From Pollenia angustigena (taxonomy: Eukaryota; Arthropoda; Insecta; Diptera; Polleniidae), in contig OV884059.1 in the NCBI GenBank assembly GCA_930367215.1, forward strand, positions 15,090,945 through 15,154,944: 64,000 nt of DNA, read 5' to 3'. This document shows positions 11,587 to 24,414 of the stretch, piece by piece (position 1 is the first letter of the stretch; the number at the start of each line of letters is the position of its first letter). The notes under the pieces are model-generated. The model was not told where the DNA came from. It was given only the letters and a program-made list of their open reading frames with translations, and did not search any database. The position numbers and the translations under genes were made by a program.

Positions 11587-12923
11587 AGTTGTTGAATAAG
11601 TTCTGTCTGTTGAAATCTTTCCGAATTTTAAGCTTAAAATAGAAACATAAATGCTTTTTATGCTAAATAGCTGTTTATATTTAAAAAAAAATTCTTTTTA
11701 TTTGAAGACGCAAACTATTGATTGTTTTACAATCAGACCATCAGACCAATAATCATTGGATTTTGGAAGCCCAACAATTTTAAGGCTTTTAGAATATCGT
11801 AAAAGTGGCTTTAATGACATTCTACTAGATAATAGAAATCGATTGCACATGCTATGTTTGCTTTGAGAAATTTTGTATTATTTTGTTGGTGTTGGTTTTT
11901 AAATTAAAGATGCAATAAAACACATCTACGTCTAAACGACAAAACAACTTTACGAGTATGTACATCTGTACTCATCCTATAGAATGGAAAAACAATGCCT
12001 TCTGCACAACAAGCGTAAGACTTCGCAAACTGAACTTTGCGTCTGTAAAAGGGGTGTAATAGAGACAATAGACTGCTCTGTAAAAGAAATGACAGTCGAT
12101 GGCTGTGATCTATTTTACTGTGGAAAAATTAGCACCACCCTCGCATTTATTAAACATTTTTGCCTATGTCATTTTGAATGATTTGGAATGTGTGTGCTTT
12201 TAAATTCTTTTTTCTTTATACAATTTATTTCACATTTTAATGTTTTTTATTCATCTTTTTTGTACATATCTTTAAAAAATAATTTCTTGTGGTATTTATT
12301 AACAATGACTGACGGCATTTTTATAGCTTTTTCGGCAGAGAAATGAAAAGAGAAAAAGAAAATCCAAAAGATTAATTGTATTAAGATATAAGTTTTGTTT
12401 TTGTTTTCTGGGTATTTTCCTTGACAGCGTTCAATCAACCAGGAGACCATAAAATGTCTGGGGAATATTTTATGTAGAAAATAAAATCATAAATAAAGTC
12501 TCAATACGTCAGCGTTTATTAAGAAATTAAACAGGAAAATTAAAATTTTCTGTTAGATGAGCTGTTTTTTTTATTGTTCTATCGGTTTAATTTAAAACAA
12601 GTAAATAAATATCTACTAATAAAAATATTTTACTACAACTTAAAAGACTATTAAAAAGAAATTTTAACAAATTAAAAGCATTTATTTTAATTCATTGTCG
12701 TTATTTTAATAGGTTTCTTTGGTCGGGGCGGAACAAATTTAAATATTTAGTTTTATTTGTTTTAAACAAAGCTGTCATTTGTTGTTTAAAAATTCCAGCA
12801 TAAAATTAAAAAGATTTGTAAAAATATGTTCACAGTTAATAAACCCAAACAATAAGTTTGAAATATAAAATATTTTATGTTTGCATATATTTTTAAAGTA
12901 GAAAATACGGGCACTTTTCTTAA
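11587..12923. other. AT-rich intergenic DNA
   Basis: Only short frames occur, such as a 65-codon one at 11984-12181 on + with no recognisable domain. No promoter, RNA gene or bounded repeat was identified. Confidence 0.4.
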
Positions 12924-13034
12924 AGCCGTACCTAAATAATAGCGGAAGGCGAAACGTTTTCTACCGCTTAGGATTTACGATGATATATCATACCTAACAG
13001 GAGCGTCAACGTTGTAGTTAAGTTTCTTGTTTAA

Positions 13035-13608
13035 TCCCTGTCGGAAACTGAGTTAACTTAAAATTAACTTTAAGCTAACTATTTCGCAACTAGGGCTAAC
13101 TGACAATTGGATTACTTTTCAATGTAAACAACTAACTATTTTAACATTGCGATGTCCTAGGAAGTAGTCAATTGTCCGACTCTGCACTACTTTCAGTTAA
13201 CTTAAAAGTTAACTTTTTGTAGCTACCCAGCAAGTCAATAAAGTAAAATTTTTTTATTTTTTTTAAATTATTTTTTTTTTTTAGTTTTTCTTATTTTATT
13301 TTACTTTATTTTATTTTTTATTTATTTTTTTCTGTCTCTGGTGGGATTCGATCCGCGCAACCTCGGTGCTGATAGACTAGCTCGCTACCAGCTAGTCTAC
13401 CGGGGCATTGTAGTTTTTGTATTAAAAAACTATGTGTTTTGTTTGTTTGTTAATCGACTTGGCTCCCTCTACTTAAAATATACAGTGTTTGTATACACTT
13501 TGGTTAATGTAAATTTTCCATTGCTTAGTTGTTGGCTTTAAGTTAGTCTATACAAGCTAACTTAAAGTTGGCTTTTATTGTAGTTAGCTACTCATTTGAC
13601 GGCAGGGA
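13035..13608. mobile_element. Nested MITE with TAA duplication
   Basis: The left end TCCCTGTCGGAAACTGAGTT pairs with the right end, whose reverse complement is TCCCTGCCGTCAAATGAGTA. TAA flanks it on both sides (13032-13034 and 13609-13611). It contains a tRNA-like SINE fragment at 13250-13406, which makes three levels of nesting with 12924-13810. Confidence 0.6.
13250..13406 (-). repeat. tRNA-like SINE fragment with A-rich tail
   Basis: Read on the - strand, the segment starts GCCCCGGTAGACTAGCTGGT, an A-box-like start, and has a good B box, GGATCGAATCC, about 40 bases later. It then runs into an AAAATAAAATAA-type tail. The D-arm region forms an extended hairpin (GACTAGCT / AGCTAGTC) and the T-stem does not pair properly, so this is not a functional tRNA gene. 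The order of A box, B box and A-rich tail fits a short tRNA-derived SINE. Confidence 0.45.
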
Positions 13609-14244
13609 TAAAACCTACATAATAACAATAAAAAATGGCGATAAAAGCGCTGGATTGGCAAAAGATTGCTAAATTGTCATTATTAATTAACAAAAGCGAC
13701 CAAATTCACTATTAAACGCGCTGTCAAAATTTCCAATTTTTCAATTACAAATTGTATTGGCAGGACAAATTTGATAGAAAACGCTTGCCGCTTTTGCTTA
13801 GGTACGGCTGTTAAGCGGACACCATCTTTTGACGGAGATTACATTGTAAGCAAAAAAAAAAAAAGATGACAGTCTACTCAATAAAGAGGCAATATTCTAC
13901 TCTTTATAGATTCATTAATGTAACTACCTGTGATCAACAGTCGAGTTTTCTTTATATAGTGTCGTTAGAAAAATCGACAGCCGTCTTTATATAGAGTAGT
14001 TAGTTTTCTTCCTTTTAAGTCGATAGCAGTAGTCGACTTTATATAAAGTCAATCGATATTTTACTTTTTTTTTTTAATTAACTAATCTGCAGTTTATGGA
14101 GTCAACAGTCTATTTCATGTATAGGCGATAGTTTATTAATTTTAATAGTGGAGAATCTAAAGTCTTTTCTCTATATATTTGATAGCCCTCACTAAGTAGA
14201 GAATTGATCAGGTCTGTTCTGAATATTAGTTGATTTCAAATCAC

Positions 14245-14425
14245 TTAATTTCAAATCACATGTGCCTATTAAAATCACACGTGTGACATTGTGGTTTTCC
14301 ATTTTTGTGTTTATGGTGTAGTTTTTAATTGCCGAAAGCACACCGAAAAACACAAAAGCGGTGCGATTTCAGAACACCACAAAATCACATGTGTGATTTT
14401 AAAAGCACGTGATTTAAAATTTATC
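14245..14425. repeat. Inverted-repeat element with ACGTG/ACATG motifs
   Basis: Arms of about 55 bases are inverted complements around AAAATCACACGTGTGA at the left and AAAATCACATGTGTGATTTT at the right. It is non-coding and the ends are approximate. Confidence 0.5.
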
Positions 14426-15776
14426 CCGGAATAAGTTACAATTGAAATTCAAAATTCACAAATGTCTGAGGTATGAACAAAAATCGCCTGCCGACTGCCT
14501 CTAATTTTTATCCATAAATCTCTTTTTAAAGTATTCTTATAAACTATGAACTTTTTCTCACTTTCACCTTAAATAAACTTAGTAAAATACTAGTACTGAA
14601 AATTAACACGTGCAAATTACAGATGTGATGAAATTACAATCGAATTTGAGAATTTTTGTTGAATATTGTTCTTTAGAAATATATGTAATGTTTCTGCGAT
14701 AGACACTTAAAAATATGCTGTCAGCAGTGAAATTTGACAGTTGAGAACATAAATATTTCTAAGCTTATTCTTTATGAAAACTCCTGTTACATTTTTTTAT
14801 ATGTTTGTGTTGGAAAGTGAAAATAAATGAAATATGTTTAGGTTTAAAAACTAATTTAACTCTGATGGAAACTGAAAATAAATGACTAAAAATTCATACA
14901 AGGTGGTTTAAAAAAAAACGGATACAACACTGTAAAATACTTTAACGTTGTGTCAAAATAATACAACACTGTAGTAAACAATTCAAACAAACTTTTAATT
15001 TTGTTTTTAATTTTAAATTGTGTGTTTTGGTTTGTTATAATTTGTTATAATTTCATAATTCTAAGTGAAAATTTAGAATTTATGAAAGACTTCCAAGAAC
15101 CACTGGAACGGAACGGTAAACCAGTTTGACATATGCTAAGTTATCAGTGGTTGCTTACGTAGCAAGCTAAGGTCAACTGGTGTGAATTCGCCTTGCTAAA
15201 AATCATTGTTCGAAGAGAGAAAAAAACTCAAAGTAAAATTACACACATATTACACATGAAAGTTAATACACATGAGCTACACACGCAAATGTAAATTACT
15301 CACAATATGTGTAATTACACACAGATTGGCAACACTTCTTTTTTCCCTACTTTAGCTTAACCTAATAAATATATAATCTATTTAATTTAAATTTCAAAAC
15401 ATTTTCACTTGCTTCTCCATGCAAGTGATCGCACTTTAACGCGTGCCTCGCTTAATTTAGGATTGAAATTTTATTTTTATACCCAAAGCGAAATAATGAA
15501 TGATGGTGTTTGTTTACTTATGGCATTAATTTTTAATATATTTTGTGGACTATTTTAATCATCATCATTTAAATTGTGCCCACTATTCAGGCATTATTTT
15601 TCATCTACTTGATCTTTCGGGCTAAAAAGACTAGAATAATTTTTTCTTATTTTTTTTCGTTTCTTGACCCAGCACGCCTTTTAAATGGTGCTGATGTTCT
15701 CAATTGAAGAAAAAGCAATTTTTTATTTTTATATGATGTGTAGGAAAAAAAAAACAAAATAAAAAAACTATGTTGC
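14426..15776. other. AT-rich intergenic DNA
   Basis: No supported gene. GAATTCGCCTTG at 15184-15195 is the terminal sequence of the MITE family seen at 41764-42169 and 55615-55804. Only one end is evident here. Confidence 0.4.
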
Positions 15777-15784
15777 ATTTAAAT

Positions 15785-17392
15785 CAGGGTTGCCGTTTGA
15801 AAAATTTTTATCCGACCAAAATTGTCTGCAAAGCCTACCAAAATCTTTTGAAACCGACCAAATTTTTTAAATATTTAAATTTATATAATTTATATCGTCT
15901 TAAAAATGCAAAAGGGCCTGTCATAATTTTTAAAAAAATTTCAGTAGCGATACGGCTGAGATTACAAGAACAGTTTTTCAGGATAGCGTCAATCATGCGT
16001 AATGTGTTAACGATATTAACCATAAAACCCCGTTGTTATAATCACAATAGCTGCCTTTTTATAAAGCTATCTCTCTTTTTCTTAAAATGAACATATTCTC
16101 TTTTTCATTTTATATGACGATATGTATGTATATGTATTTTTGATAAAAAGTAAAATTTTTATTGGATAAAGCTATAAATCTACATATTATTTTTCTTTTG
16201 TATGTAATTATAGTAAAAACAAAAAACGAAGCCTATGTTCACACCTATTAAATATTTAACTTCCTACACGTAACCCCTAGTTTTATTAAAAGTTTATTTG
16301 CTGGTAACGATTAACTTCAATAAAATGTTCATATACAAATTCATTTAATAACGCTTATAAACTAGAATAATTCATTGATCGTATGCAATAACACATAAAG
16401 ACCACTAATAAAATATGAATCAAATCTTTTTTACTTAAGTTTGTACAATTTAAAAAAAAATTATTAAATTTTATAACACATAGGCTGATCTCCAATACAT
16501 CCTAATACCTTGCAGACAACGTAAAAAATGTATCAAAGAGTTTAACAATGCATAGTTGGCTTATTGTATACGCGTTGATAACTTGCTCAGTTTTGGAACT
16601 CATCCATACTTTCTGCAAGTTCTGCGGCTCTTATACCATTGCCTTTATAAAACTATGTTTCAAAATGCAGTATCAAAGCATCCCACTGTTCTACGATTCT
16701 TACAATATCTTCTTTTAAGAAGTCCATCTTGTATAAAAAACACCTAATACAGAACAGAATTTCTGAAATTCTTTTAGGACTATGTGAAAAAACTTTTAAT
16801 ATTACCACAAAGAACCTTAATATTTTTTGCATTGCTAAGTAAGATTAACTGCCTGTTCATCCATTTCTGAACGAAGACTTCGTTAGTTTAACTTGCATTT
16901 AAAACGAAAACAAATAATGCAATATTGTCTTTGTTTTACATGTAATTTAAGCGAACGAAGTCTACGTTCGACATCGATGGATAGGCTATAAGCTTACCAA
17001 CAGTTCCAGTCATGGCGTAAGCGCTGTTTGTTGCCAATCCCATCAAATTTTGTATAGGAATATTGTTTGTTGATAAAAAGTTTTTTATAAGAAGAAAAAT
17101 TTAAACGGCATCTGACTTGGTAAGCTCGAATAAGATGACAAGACTATCCTTTATAAAACTAACACCGTCAAAGTAACTTGCTCCTAACGTAATATCAATG
17201 CCATATCCATAGTTTCATCAACAATCAAAAAAAAATTTTTTTTGTGTTTGGTAAAAAAGCTATGAGATTTGTAATTGTCTGCTATCCGTCCAATTTTCTA
17301 AAACCGACCAAAATAAGGTTTGGCCTACCATCCGACCAAACCAAAAACATCCGACCAAATTTGGTCGGAAAAGACCATGTTCGGCAACCCTG
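15785..17392 (-). mobile_element. hAT transposon remnant with perfect 8-bp duplication
   Basis: Both ends begin CAGGGTTGCCG, and the element is flanked by ATTTAAAT at 15777-15784 and 17393-17400. The interior on the - strand keeps hAT transposase-like pieces: LVILFELTKSDAV then NIPIQNLMGLATNSAYAMTG near 16990-17160, and EDIVRIVEQWDALILHFE near 16620-16730. Stops interrupt them. In the first piece the Asp expected in the family's ...GLASD pattern is Asn. The transposase is dead, and the repeated CCGACCAAA motifs near both ends are subterminal repeats. Confidence 0.85.
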
Positions 17393-17400
17393 ATTTAAAT

Positions 17401-17805
17401 AAATAAAAAAAAAAAAAAAACACAAGACCCAAACAAATGTACGTATGTATATTTAAATGAGACCACGAACAAGCGCGCGAAATTCATGTAGGAAAATAAA
17501 TTACACACCAAAAGGAAAAAAAATCTGGTGCATCTCTAAATATTAAAAATGTATACAAAAGTGAATAGAGAGACTGGGTAACGAAAATGGTGGAAAGATT
17601 GTTTGCAAATGAAATATGATATAAAACTAGGAGGATTTGTTAATTCTTAAAAGGAAACAGGTGTTGAGTCCATAAGCTTTTATAGTGGATTTGGCTCTAA
17701 GTTAAGTGGCCAACTATATAGACGAATGGTGTTTGTTCTTCTGACAAAATTGTTCCGTGAATGCTACCATTCGCGGGGGCTTCTGTTGCATTCTTAAAAT
17801 ATTGT
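17401..17805. other. Intergenic DNA
   Basis: No gene, RNA or structured repeat was recognised between the hAT remnant and the next MITE. Confidence 0.4.
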
Positions 17806-17808
17806 TAA

Positions 17809-17934
17809 GGGCCATTATAACAACTTGAAGTTAGCTAAAGTTAAGATTAAATTGACAGATAATAATGTGTTATCTGTCAAAAAGCGTCTGTTAACTGTCG
17901 GATAACAGCTAACGCCAAGTTATAATAATGGCCC
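17809..17934. mobile_element. MITE with TAA target duplication
   Basis: The ends are GGGCCATTATAACAACTTG and, on the other strand, GGGCCATTATTATAACTTGG. TAA flanks both sides (17806-17808 and 17935-17937). The 126-bp element is essentially a foldback. Confidence 0.7.
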
Positions 17935-17937
17935 TAA

Positions 17938-18465
17938 AAGTTATTGTTTACCTCTTTTACAAATACATATGTTGTACAAATACAGAGTAAATATGTTTAA
18001 TACCTTATTCCCAATTGTAACTCAGAGTGAAATAATAACCTTTTTGCATCTGCGTCAAGTACTTTTTTATGCAAGCGGGTGTCTAACTTTATTCGTTTGT
18101 TTTCGTACAATTGGCTTCATAGTTTGAAAGTGTAATAAACGAAAATGGATATAAAGTTTGTTTTCATTTTTATTAAAAATGTTTTCTTTTTTTTTGAAAC
18201 AAATATGGCGAAACCTTAGTTTGAGCAGGTGACTTGAAAACCAGTTTTGCTAACGTTCAAATTGACTGTTGAAAACTGCTTCAACCGTGGTGAATATCGC
18301 TTGTTACTGCAAACTTTGCATTACATTTTTAACAATCTAAATATCCATTAGCTTAAAATGTATGATCAAGATATTATTTTGTTCCATCGAAATACAGAAA
18401 AATGCACCACTTCGCAATCATGTGTGAAACATGAATACAATATTACAATTTAGATAGGATAGATA
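17938..18465. other. Intergenic DNA
   Basis: Nothing recognisable was found: no frame with domain content and no inverted ends. Confidence 0.4.
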
Positions 18466-19330
18466 TTCAGAAGGTCATAAGAACCACGACCCTGAGGATC
18501 TTTTGTGCCGCCTATGTATCTTACCATGTCAGGTTTAGGCTACGTATAAAGAAAGGCTATTACCCTGCCTGGTGAATAATCATAAATTTTAGTTGAGCTC
18601 AATAATAGCCCCCAAAAAAATATCCGCCTTGAAGTCCCCAAGGTGGGACAGCAGCAGATGTTCGGACGTTTCATCATAAATCTGCATATCTTGATAAATA
18701 AATTACCCTATAAAAACTGGTGGTATAGAAAACCACAGTGCCTCGTCAATAAGTCAACAAGTAGGCTCAGTTCCGCCTTCTCAAGCAGAAGGGACAGTGC
18801 CACAATTCTCTTGGACTACGTTAACCCAGAAGTGAACGTCCATGTGTGAAGGAATTCACGTTCGGATCAGTTTTGTAACGTCCCCTTATTATGACCGACA
18901 GTGACGCCGAAGAAAGCCCCAGGGCCTGTTAATGGACGGTGAGTGCCCCTTTTTTCCAAGCAGTCAACCCTTTCACTACCCACATGGCCTTCATGGCCAG
19001 GTACTCAACACAAATTCAAATCATTGTGTTTCCCCAGATCGTTCAGAGACGCAAAACAGTCCATAACTAACTTGGACTTCACCTCCAAAGAAGATAGTGT
19101 TTAAAGTGCAACCTGGCTATCCGACATTATAAATAATCTCAAGCCCTTTTCCATCCTCCTCAGACATTCCTTAGCGCATGTGAGGATAGCGTAGCTCTCC
19201 GCGTGAAAGATCATAGGCTGTTTGCCGATTTGCAAGCCCCTTTGGAAATCCGGGACCATAATGCCGCTCTAGTATCACCATTCTTCTGTTTCGAACCGTC
19301 GGTGAACCAGACCTTTTCCGCGCCCCCGCT
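18466..19330 (-). pseudogene. Non-LTR retrotransposon RNase H remnant
   Basis: On the - strand the segment begins in KVWFTDGSKQKNGDTRA, the first catalytic Asp region of RNase H. It continues through FHAESYAILTCAKECL (the Glu region), FIMSDSQVAL (the second Asp region) and a degenerate VPGHEGHVG motif, all in the expected order. Stop codons interrupt it after SDSQVAL and before VPGHEG, so it is a fossil. The higher GC content against the AT-rich background supports a retroelement origin. It belongs with the RNase H-bearing non-LTR elements, like the separate fragment at 60130-60901. Confidence 0.7.
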
Positions 19331-20680
19331 ACCAGGATTGGTCCATATCAGGTATAAAGACATTTTAATTCTTATAAAATAACATACTAGGCAGCATATG
19401 CTACCCAACCAAAATAGATGGATCATTAACAAGAATTCAAAGGATCCGCATGTGACCCACTTTATAAGGCATCGTTCTTTTTTTCGTTGACCGATTTTTT
19501 TTGTTTTTTTGTTTGGAAAAACTTAGTCTTATTTTAAAACCATTATTTAGTGAAATACCCTGTTTAAAATAAACTGAACTTAAACTAAAAATAGCTTCCA
19601 TTATTTTTAAACTTTCCAACCAAATATAATTTTGAATAAATAAAAAACACCAAAAACAAAGCTGATATATATTTTTTGCTTTTAAAAATAATATTTAAAA
19701 CAAATTTTTCTTATTTTTCAAAAAAAATCTGTTAAAGACTTTAAATTATTTCCCAAAATAAAACATTTGTTTTACCTTTACTAAATAATTGTTTCGAGAA
19801 CCTTGCTAACATTTTATTTTCCCTAATAAATCAAAAGTCCGCAGTTATAAAACGAGATTTTTAATCATTTCTTTTTAATTAATTAAAATTAACTCACCTG
19901 CCTTTATTCGACTTAACCTACATTTGGTTTTTTAACTAAAGCATACCTATCTGTTTTTGTTTTTTAAATTCGTAAGCCATTTCTTTTTTCTTTTTATTAC
20001 ATTTTACCTCTTTTTTGCATGTTGTTTATTAAATGTATTTGGAGCACGACCTTTAACGGTGACATCTTGTTAATGACGCAGCCTAAATATTGCGTGTGTA
20101 TGTTTGTTTTGTTTACTAACAGGAAAACTCTCACTGATTTGTTGTTATGTTGCCAGATTTGTAGTCGTACAGTAAATAGTTATAAGAAAGTCAAGCCAGT
20201 GTTAATTTTTATAGTACTTTTTTAAGGTGATTGTACACTTTTTACTATGTTTTATTTTATAAAAGGTTAATGCATTGTACATGTTTTTAAGTGTTGAGGA
20301 TTATTTCAAGTGTTTACATGCATTTTTTGAATAAATGACATGTTTTCTTGTCATTTTAATGCAATTAATTTTAAAAAAACATAAAACATTTAAATCCAGA
20401 CTTGGTCAATAAAAAAAAGTGTTATTGTTTGACCTAGATTAAAAAAAAAAAAATTACAAGAACAAAATATTTAAATCTTTTGGTTATTTATTTGGAAAAG
20501 CCATACAAGTGGTTGGCAAGTACACGTTTAGTTCGAAAAAGTAAAGGAAATTATGTTTAATTCGCTAAACTAAAATATGAAACAGTTTAAACGAATATAT
20601 TTATAACTCAATTTAGTAATTATTTTTACTTTTTCCATTCAAGAAAGTCAAAGTTCTCAAATCAAGATCCACTGTTTAAA
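19331..20680. other. AT-rich intergenic DNA
   Basis: No supported gene or bounded element. The frames present are short and rich in Lys, Asn and Phe, as expected of random AT-rich DNA. Confidence 0.45.
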
Positions 20681-21556
20681 TATAAAGGATGGTCAAACTA
20701 AAACCGAAGATGTTAATTGTAAATAAAACAAAAAGTTTGCAGAGAATTATCTTAATATTTTTTATTTTGATAGGAGAATTTATGATAATTATGTCTGAAA
20801 CAAAATATCGGCCAAATGCTCGAAACGGCTTCGGCGGCATACCTCATTCCGATGGTAAAAATTTTCGATGACGCTGAGGCATAATTGAGGTTCTATGCCG
20901 TAAATGTGCCGAATTGTCTCATCCTTTAGCTCTTGAATTGTTGCTGGCTTATCGGGGTACACCTTTTCTTTCAAATAACCCCAAAGAAAGAAGTCCAACG
21001 GTGTCAGATCACATGATCGTGACGGCCAATAAATTTCTCGCGCAAAACAGCTATTGTTTCGTTGGCTGTTTGGCAAGTGGCACCATTCTGTTGGAACAAC
21101 ATATTGTCCAGTTCCATATCTACAATTTCTGGACACAACAAGTCCGTTATCATTTCGCGACAGCAAAAACCATTGACGGTAACTGCTTCGCCGACCTCAT
21201 TTTCAAAAAAAGTACGACCTGATGAAGCCGCCAGCCCATTAACCGCACCAAACAGTCCCTCTTTGGTGATGCATCAACAATCACTCGTCGATTCTCATTT
21301 GCCAAAATGCGGCAATTCTGCTTGTCAACGAATCCACAGAGGTGAAAGTGTGCCTCGAAGTGCATATGGATTAGAACACCCATTTTCGTAAAATGTTTCA
21401 ACAATCTTAACGCGCTGCTCAGTTATGTATCTCTTCATGGCTGTATTTGTCAAACACTAAAGCAAAGAAATGCCGAATTAAATTGGGCAAAAATCTTGAC
21501 GTTAAGGCGTGACTCACAATTAAAATTGTGCATTAGGGTTGGACCACCCTTTTGTA
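20681..21556 (-). mobile_element. mariner element, internally deleted
   Basis: The ends TATAAAGGATGGTCAAACT and, on the other strand, TACAAAAGGGTGGTCCAAC form degenerate mariner-type inverted repeats next to TA. The - strand transposase starts at ATG 21438 (MKRYITEQRVKIVETFYENG). It then jumps, with most of the N-terminal DNA-binding part and the first catalytic Asp region missing, to EAHFHLCGFV. A frameshift separates the C-terminal part. LFQQNGATC has Asn where the second catalytic Asp belongs, while the third Asp is kept in DLTPLDFFLWGYLKEKVY. At about 0.88 kb it is shorter than the usual 1.3 kb. It is inactive. Confidence 0.85.
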
Positions 21557-22064
21557 TTGATACAAATTCAACGCATTGGTCTTTTTTTAACCCTTAAAAT
21601 GTGGCAGCTCGTTTTATTTGCTGCCACTTTTGAGCTCATTAATGTGGTAACACTTGGTTAACTTTTTTGCAACACGTTTTCATCAGTATGTTTTTTTTTT
21701 TTTTTTTGCATATAAATAAGTTTCAAAGTTTATGAGAAAACAAAAGAAAAAAATTGTTTATATACATATAGGTAAATACATACATATACTATGTATATAA
21801 TCATATATACAATGGGAAAATATAATATGTGTCATATTCCATTAAAATGTCACCACCACAGGAAACCACAAAGGAAGTACCAATAAAAAATTAAAATGAA
21901 AAATACGTTGTATGTACATAGAAAAATACATGAAAGAGAAAGTTTATTAAAGATAGAGTAATAGCAAATGCTAATGGTCAGAATGAAAGTTTAATTAATT
22001 ATACGTTTTATTGAAAGCATCGCATTATTTCAAAAAAAGTGCAATAAAAACAAGTTAGAGTGCT
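21557..22064. other. AT-rich spacer
   Basis: Contains a T-run at 21690-21707 and TA/CATA microsatellite-like sequence around 21770-21815. No gene. Confidence 0.4.
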
Positions 22065-22889
22065 ATATTCGGCTGTGCCGAATCTTTGATACCCTCCACC
22101 GACACTTCGAATGTTTTAGGAGTAATATCTGTATGATGTCTGTTTATTATTATAATCTTTGTTAAAACAGACATCTGCATTAAATTTGTTGCGCCTTAGA
22201 CCTATATAAAATTATTGAGCGACAATCAGAATCAATTTTAAAAAGCTTGAGTACACAGAAAAAATTATTGCCGAACAAACAAACAAACGCTTGTTTGAAT
22301 TTTTTTTTAATTTCTACAAATTTTTTTTACTGATTCAATTAAAATTTTTGTTTGATTTTTATTTAACCAACAAAAATGTTGACAACCATTCAAAAATATA
22401 ATACACGCGTTATTGGTTTCAAGTTTTCATAATTTTGTATGAAATATTAAACCCTTTTTAATGTTGTCGTCTTTTTGCATTTTTTTATTTGATCGTAAGC
22501 AACACTTCCTAATGGGAAATATAAGAACTACAACAAAAAACACATGCAGTCTATTTTTGGACACTTTAAAAAAGTACAACGGTAAGAAAGATGAAGAGGT
22601 TTGAAGTAAAAAAAAAATAGCAGGTAAAAAAACATTTCACTCTTTTTAAACAACAGAAACAACATTATAAGAAACAAAATTAATTTTTGGTTGGTTTCAA
22701 AGTTGGTAAAAAAAAAAACCAAAATCCCGTATTCAATTTTTTCAAACTGTTTGCTTAAATACATCAAATACAAAAATATAATGATGACGAAAAACATATC
22801 GAGTCGGTCTGTCGCCGTTTTTGGGTTACATTTCTTCTTCATTAGCAAAGGAAAGGATACAGCAACAGTGAGTGATGACGATAAACATT

Positions 22890-24414
22890 GGGCCGCGTGA
22901 ATAAAAAGGTAGCTTTAGCTAATACTTGAAATTTTGAAGTTTAAACTAGCTTTGAGGTGAATAAAAATTTCAGTTAAAGCTAGTACTTTATACTGACTAG
23001 TAAAAACTAGTTTTCCTAGTGTTGACTCAAAAAATGTGTGAATAAAAACGAGTGAATGCTTAAAAAGACTAGTTTTTACTTAATTTTTTTAAGCTTATGA
23101 TTGGGGTGCTTGAATTATGTATTTTGCAATAATATGTATTTAAAAAAAATTGATTTTTTTGTTTAATTTTATGAACGTTGGCCAAAGAAAAGAATATCTC
23201 CTAAGAGCAGATTTTCATCCAGAAGTTTATTTAAAATTATTTATTTTTCGGAAAAATATTTAAAATGGTAAAATCTCTGAAAATGTCACATATACATTTA
23301 AATATGTACATATCCCTGCAGGAAATGTCACTAGTGAATTTCTACTGATTCACTGTTGACACAGTCCCCAGTACTAGTGACTTGTTATACCCCAGGCAAT
23401 GTTATTTACAATAGACATTTAACATGTGCGTGTCATTGGAAATCTACTACTGACGTTGGTACTACTGACTAGGTAGTTCCATTGGGAACATGTGTAGACA
23501 TTGAAACCAGAGAATCGCTAGTACATTTTAGTAAAAGTAGTCTACACTTTTTGTAAGAATACGAAGTCATAACAATCTTTTTTTTATCACTTCTTCAGCT
23601 TTTTTAGGAACTGTACTTCTCAGTTGTTATTGATAAAATCTTTTTCGTATTAAATCCAAATATAGTGGCAAATGTAATGTAGTGTAAACACTTCGCTGAC
23701 AATGTCACCAATATAGTCGACAATACTGGTGACTTGGAGACACTTGCACCCAGGTTTCCTTCAGGGATGTTACAGTTTACCACATCAAAAGAATTACTTG
23801 AAAGCAAAAACAAAGTCATAAATATATTTTATTTTTGTTGTTGCTTTCTACAGAAATTCACTTTTTTGTAGATTCAATTTTTTTGCAGATTCAATTTTTT
23901 TGTAGAAAGCAATTTTATAATTAGGGCCTTAATTTTTATAAATTTTTTTAAAACAAGTTACACAATAATAAATAACAATCATTGATAAAGGTCGCTACAG
24001 ACTTTTGCCATAGAAAGTCTGTGTTGCATTTTTTAAATAAAATAAAAACAATTTTTGAAAAGGAAAAAATTAAATAAAAATATCAATACACAGTACTTGT
24101 TAACGCTTCAAGACATAAAAAAGGAAATAAAAATTTTTTGTACTTATATTCTGTTTTATACATTAATATTTTTGAAAATAAGTTTAAAAAAATTTTAATT
24201 TTTGACATTTTTGCACTTTGTAATTAATTTAATTTAATAGTCACATTTTCCAGCGTTTGCTTCCCCTTTTAAGCACTAGCTATCTAGCACTAGCAAAGAG
24301 TTATTCACACTTTTTGTAGTTTAAACTTTTCAGCATAGCTAGTACTGAAAAGTAAAAGCTAGTGCTAGTACTTAGTACTAGCTAGTATAAGCTACATTTT
24401 TATTCACTCGACCC
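22890..24414. mobile_element. Nested inverted-repeat element, level 3
   Basis: Ends: GGGCCGCGTGAATAAAAAGG at the left and, on the other strand at the right, GGGTCGAGTGAATAAAAATG. Both continue into GTAGCTT and many copies of the CTAGTACT / AGCTAGT motif. ATT stands on both sides (22887-22889 and 24415-24417). It is non-coding and interrupted by 23313-23767. Confidence 0.6.
23313..23767. mobile_element. Nested inverted-repeat element, level 4
   Basis: The ends TCCCTGCAGGAAATGTCAC and, on the other strand, TCCCTGAAGGAAACCTGGG form short inverted repeats. The interior repeats ACTAGTGAC / GTACTGGTGAC motifs. It lies inside 22890-24414, making it the innermost of four nested layers. Confidence 0.45.

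Larger units (their letters stand above)
12924..13810. mobile_element. Inverted-repeat element hosting nested insertions
   Basis: The ends read AGCCGTACCTAAATAATAGC and, on the other strand at the right, AGCCGTACCTAAGCAAAAGC. Beyond them the arms share a degenerate AGCGG...AACG..TTTTCTA stretch. TTAA lies next to both ends, with one ambiguous base at the right. A second element is inserted at 13035-13608. Confidence 0.6.

Noticed and set aside
13328..13410. Functional tRNA gene on the - strand
   Set aside because: A and B boxes exist, but the T-stem does not pair, the D-arm is an oversized hairpin and an A-rich tail follows; a SINE head fits better.
22528..22848. Phe/Leu-rich 106-codon frame
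   Set aside because: Its composition matches AT-rich DNA and it lies within a nested repeat element.
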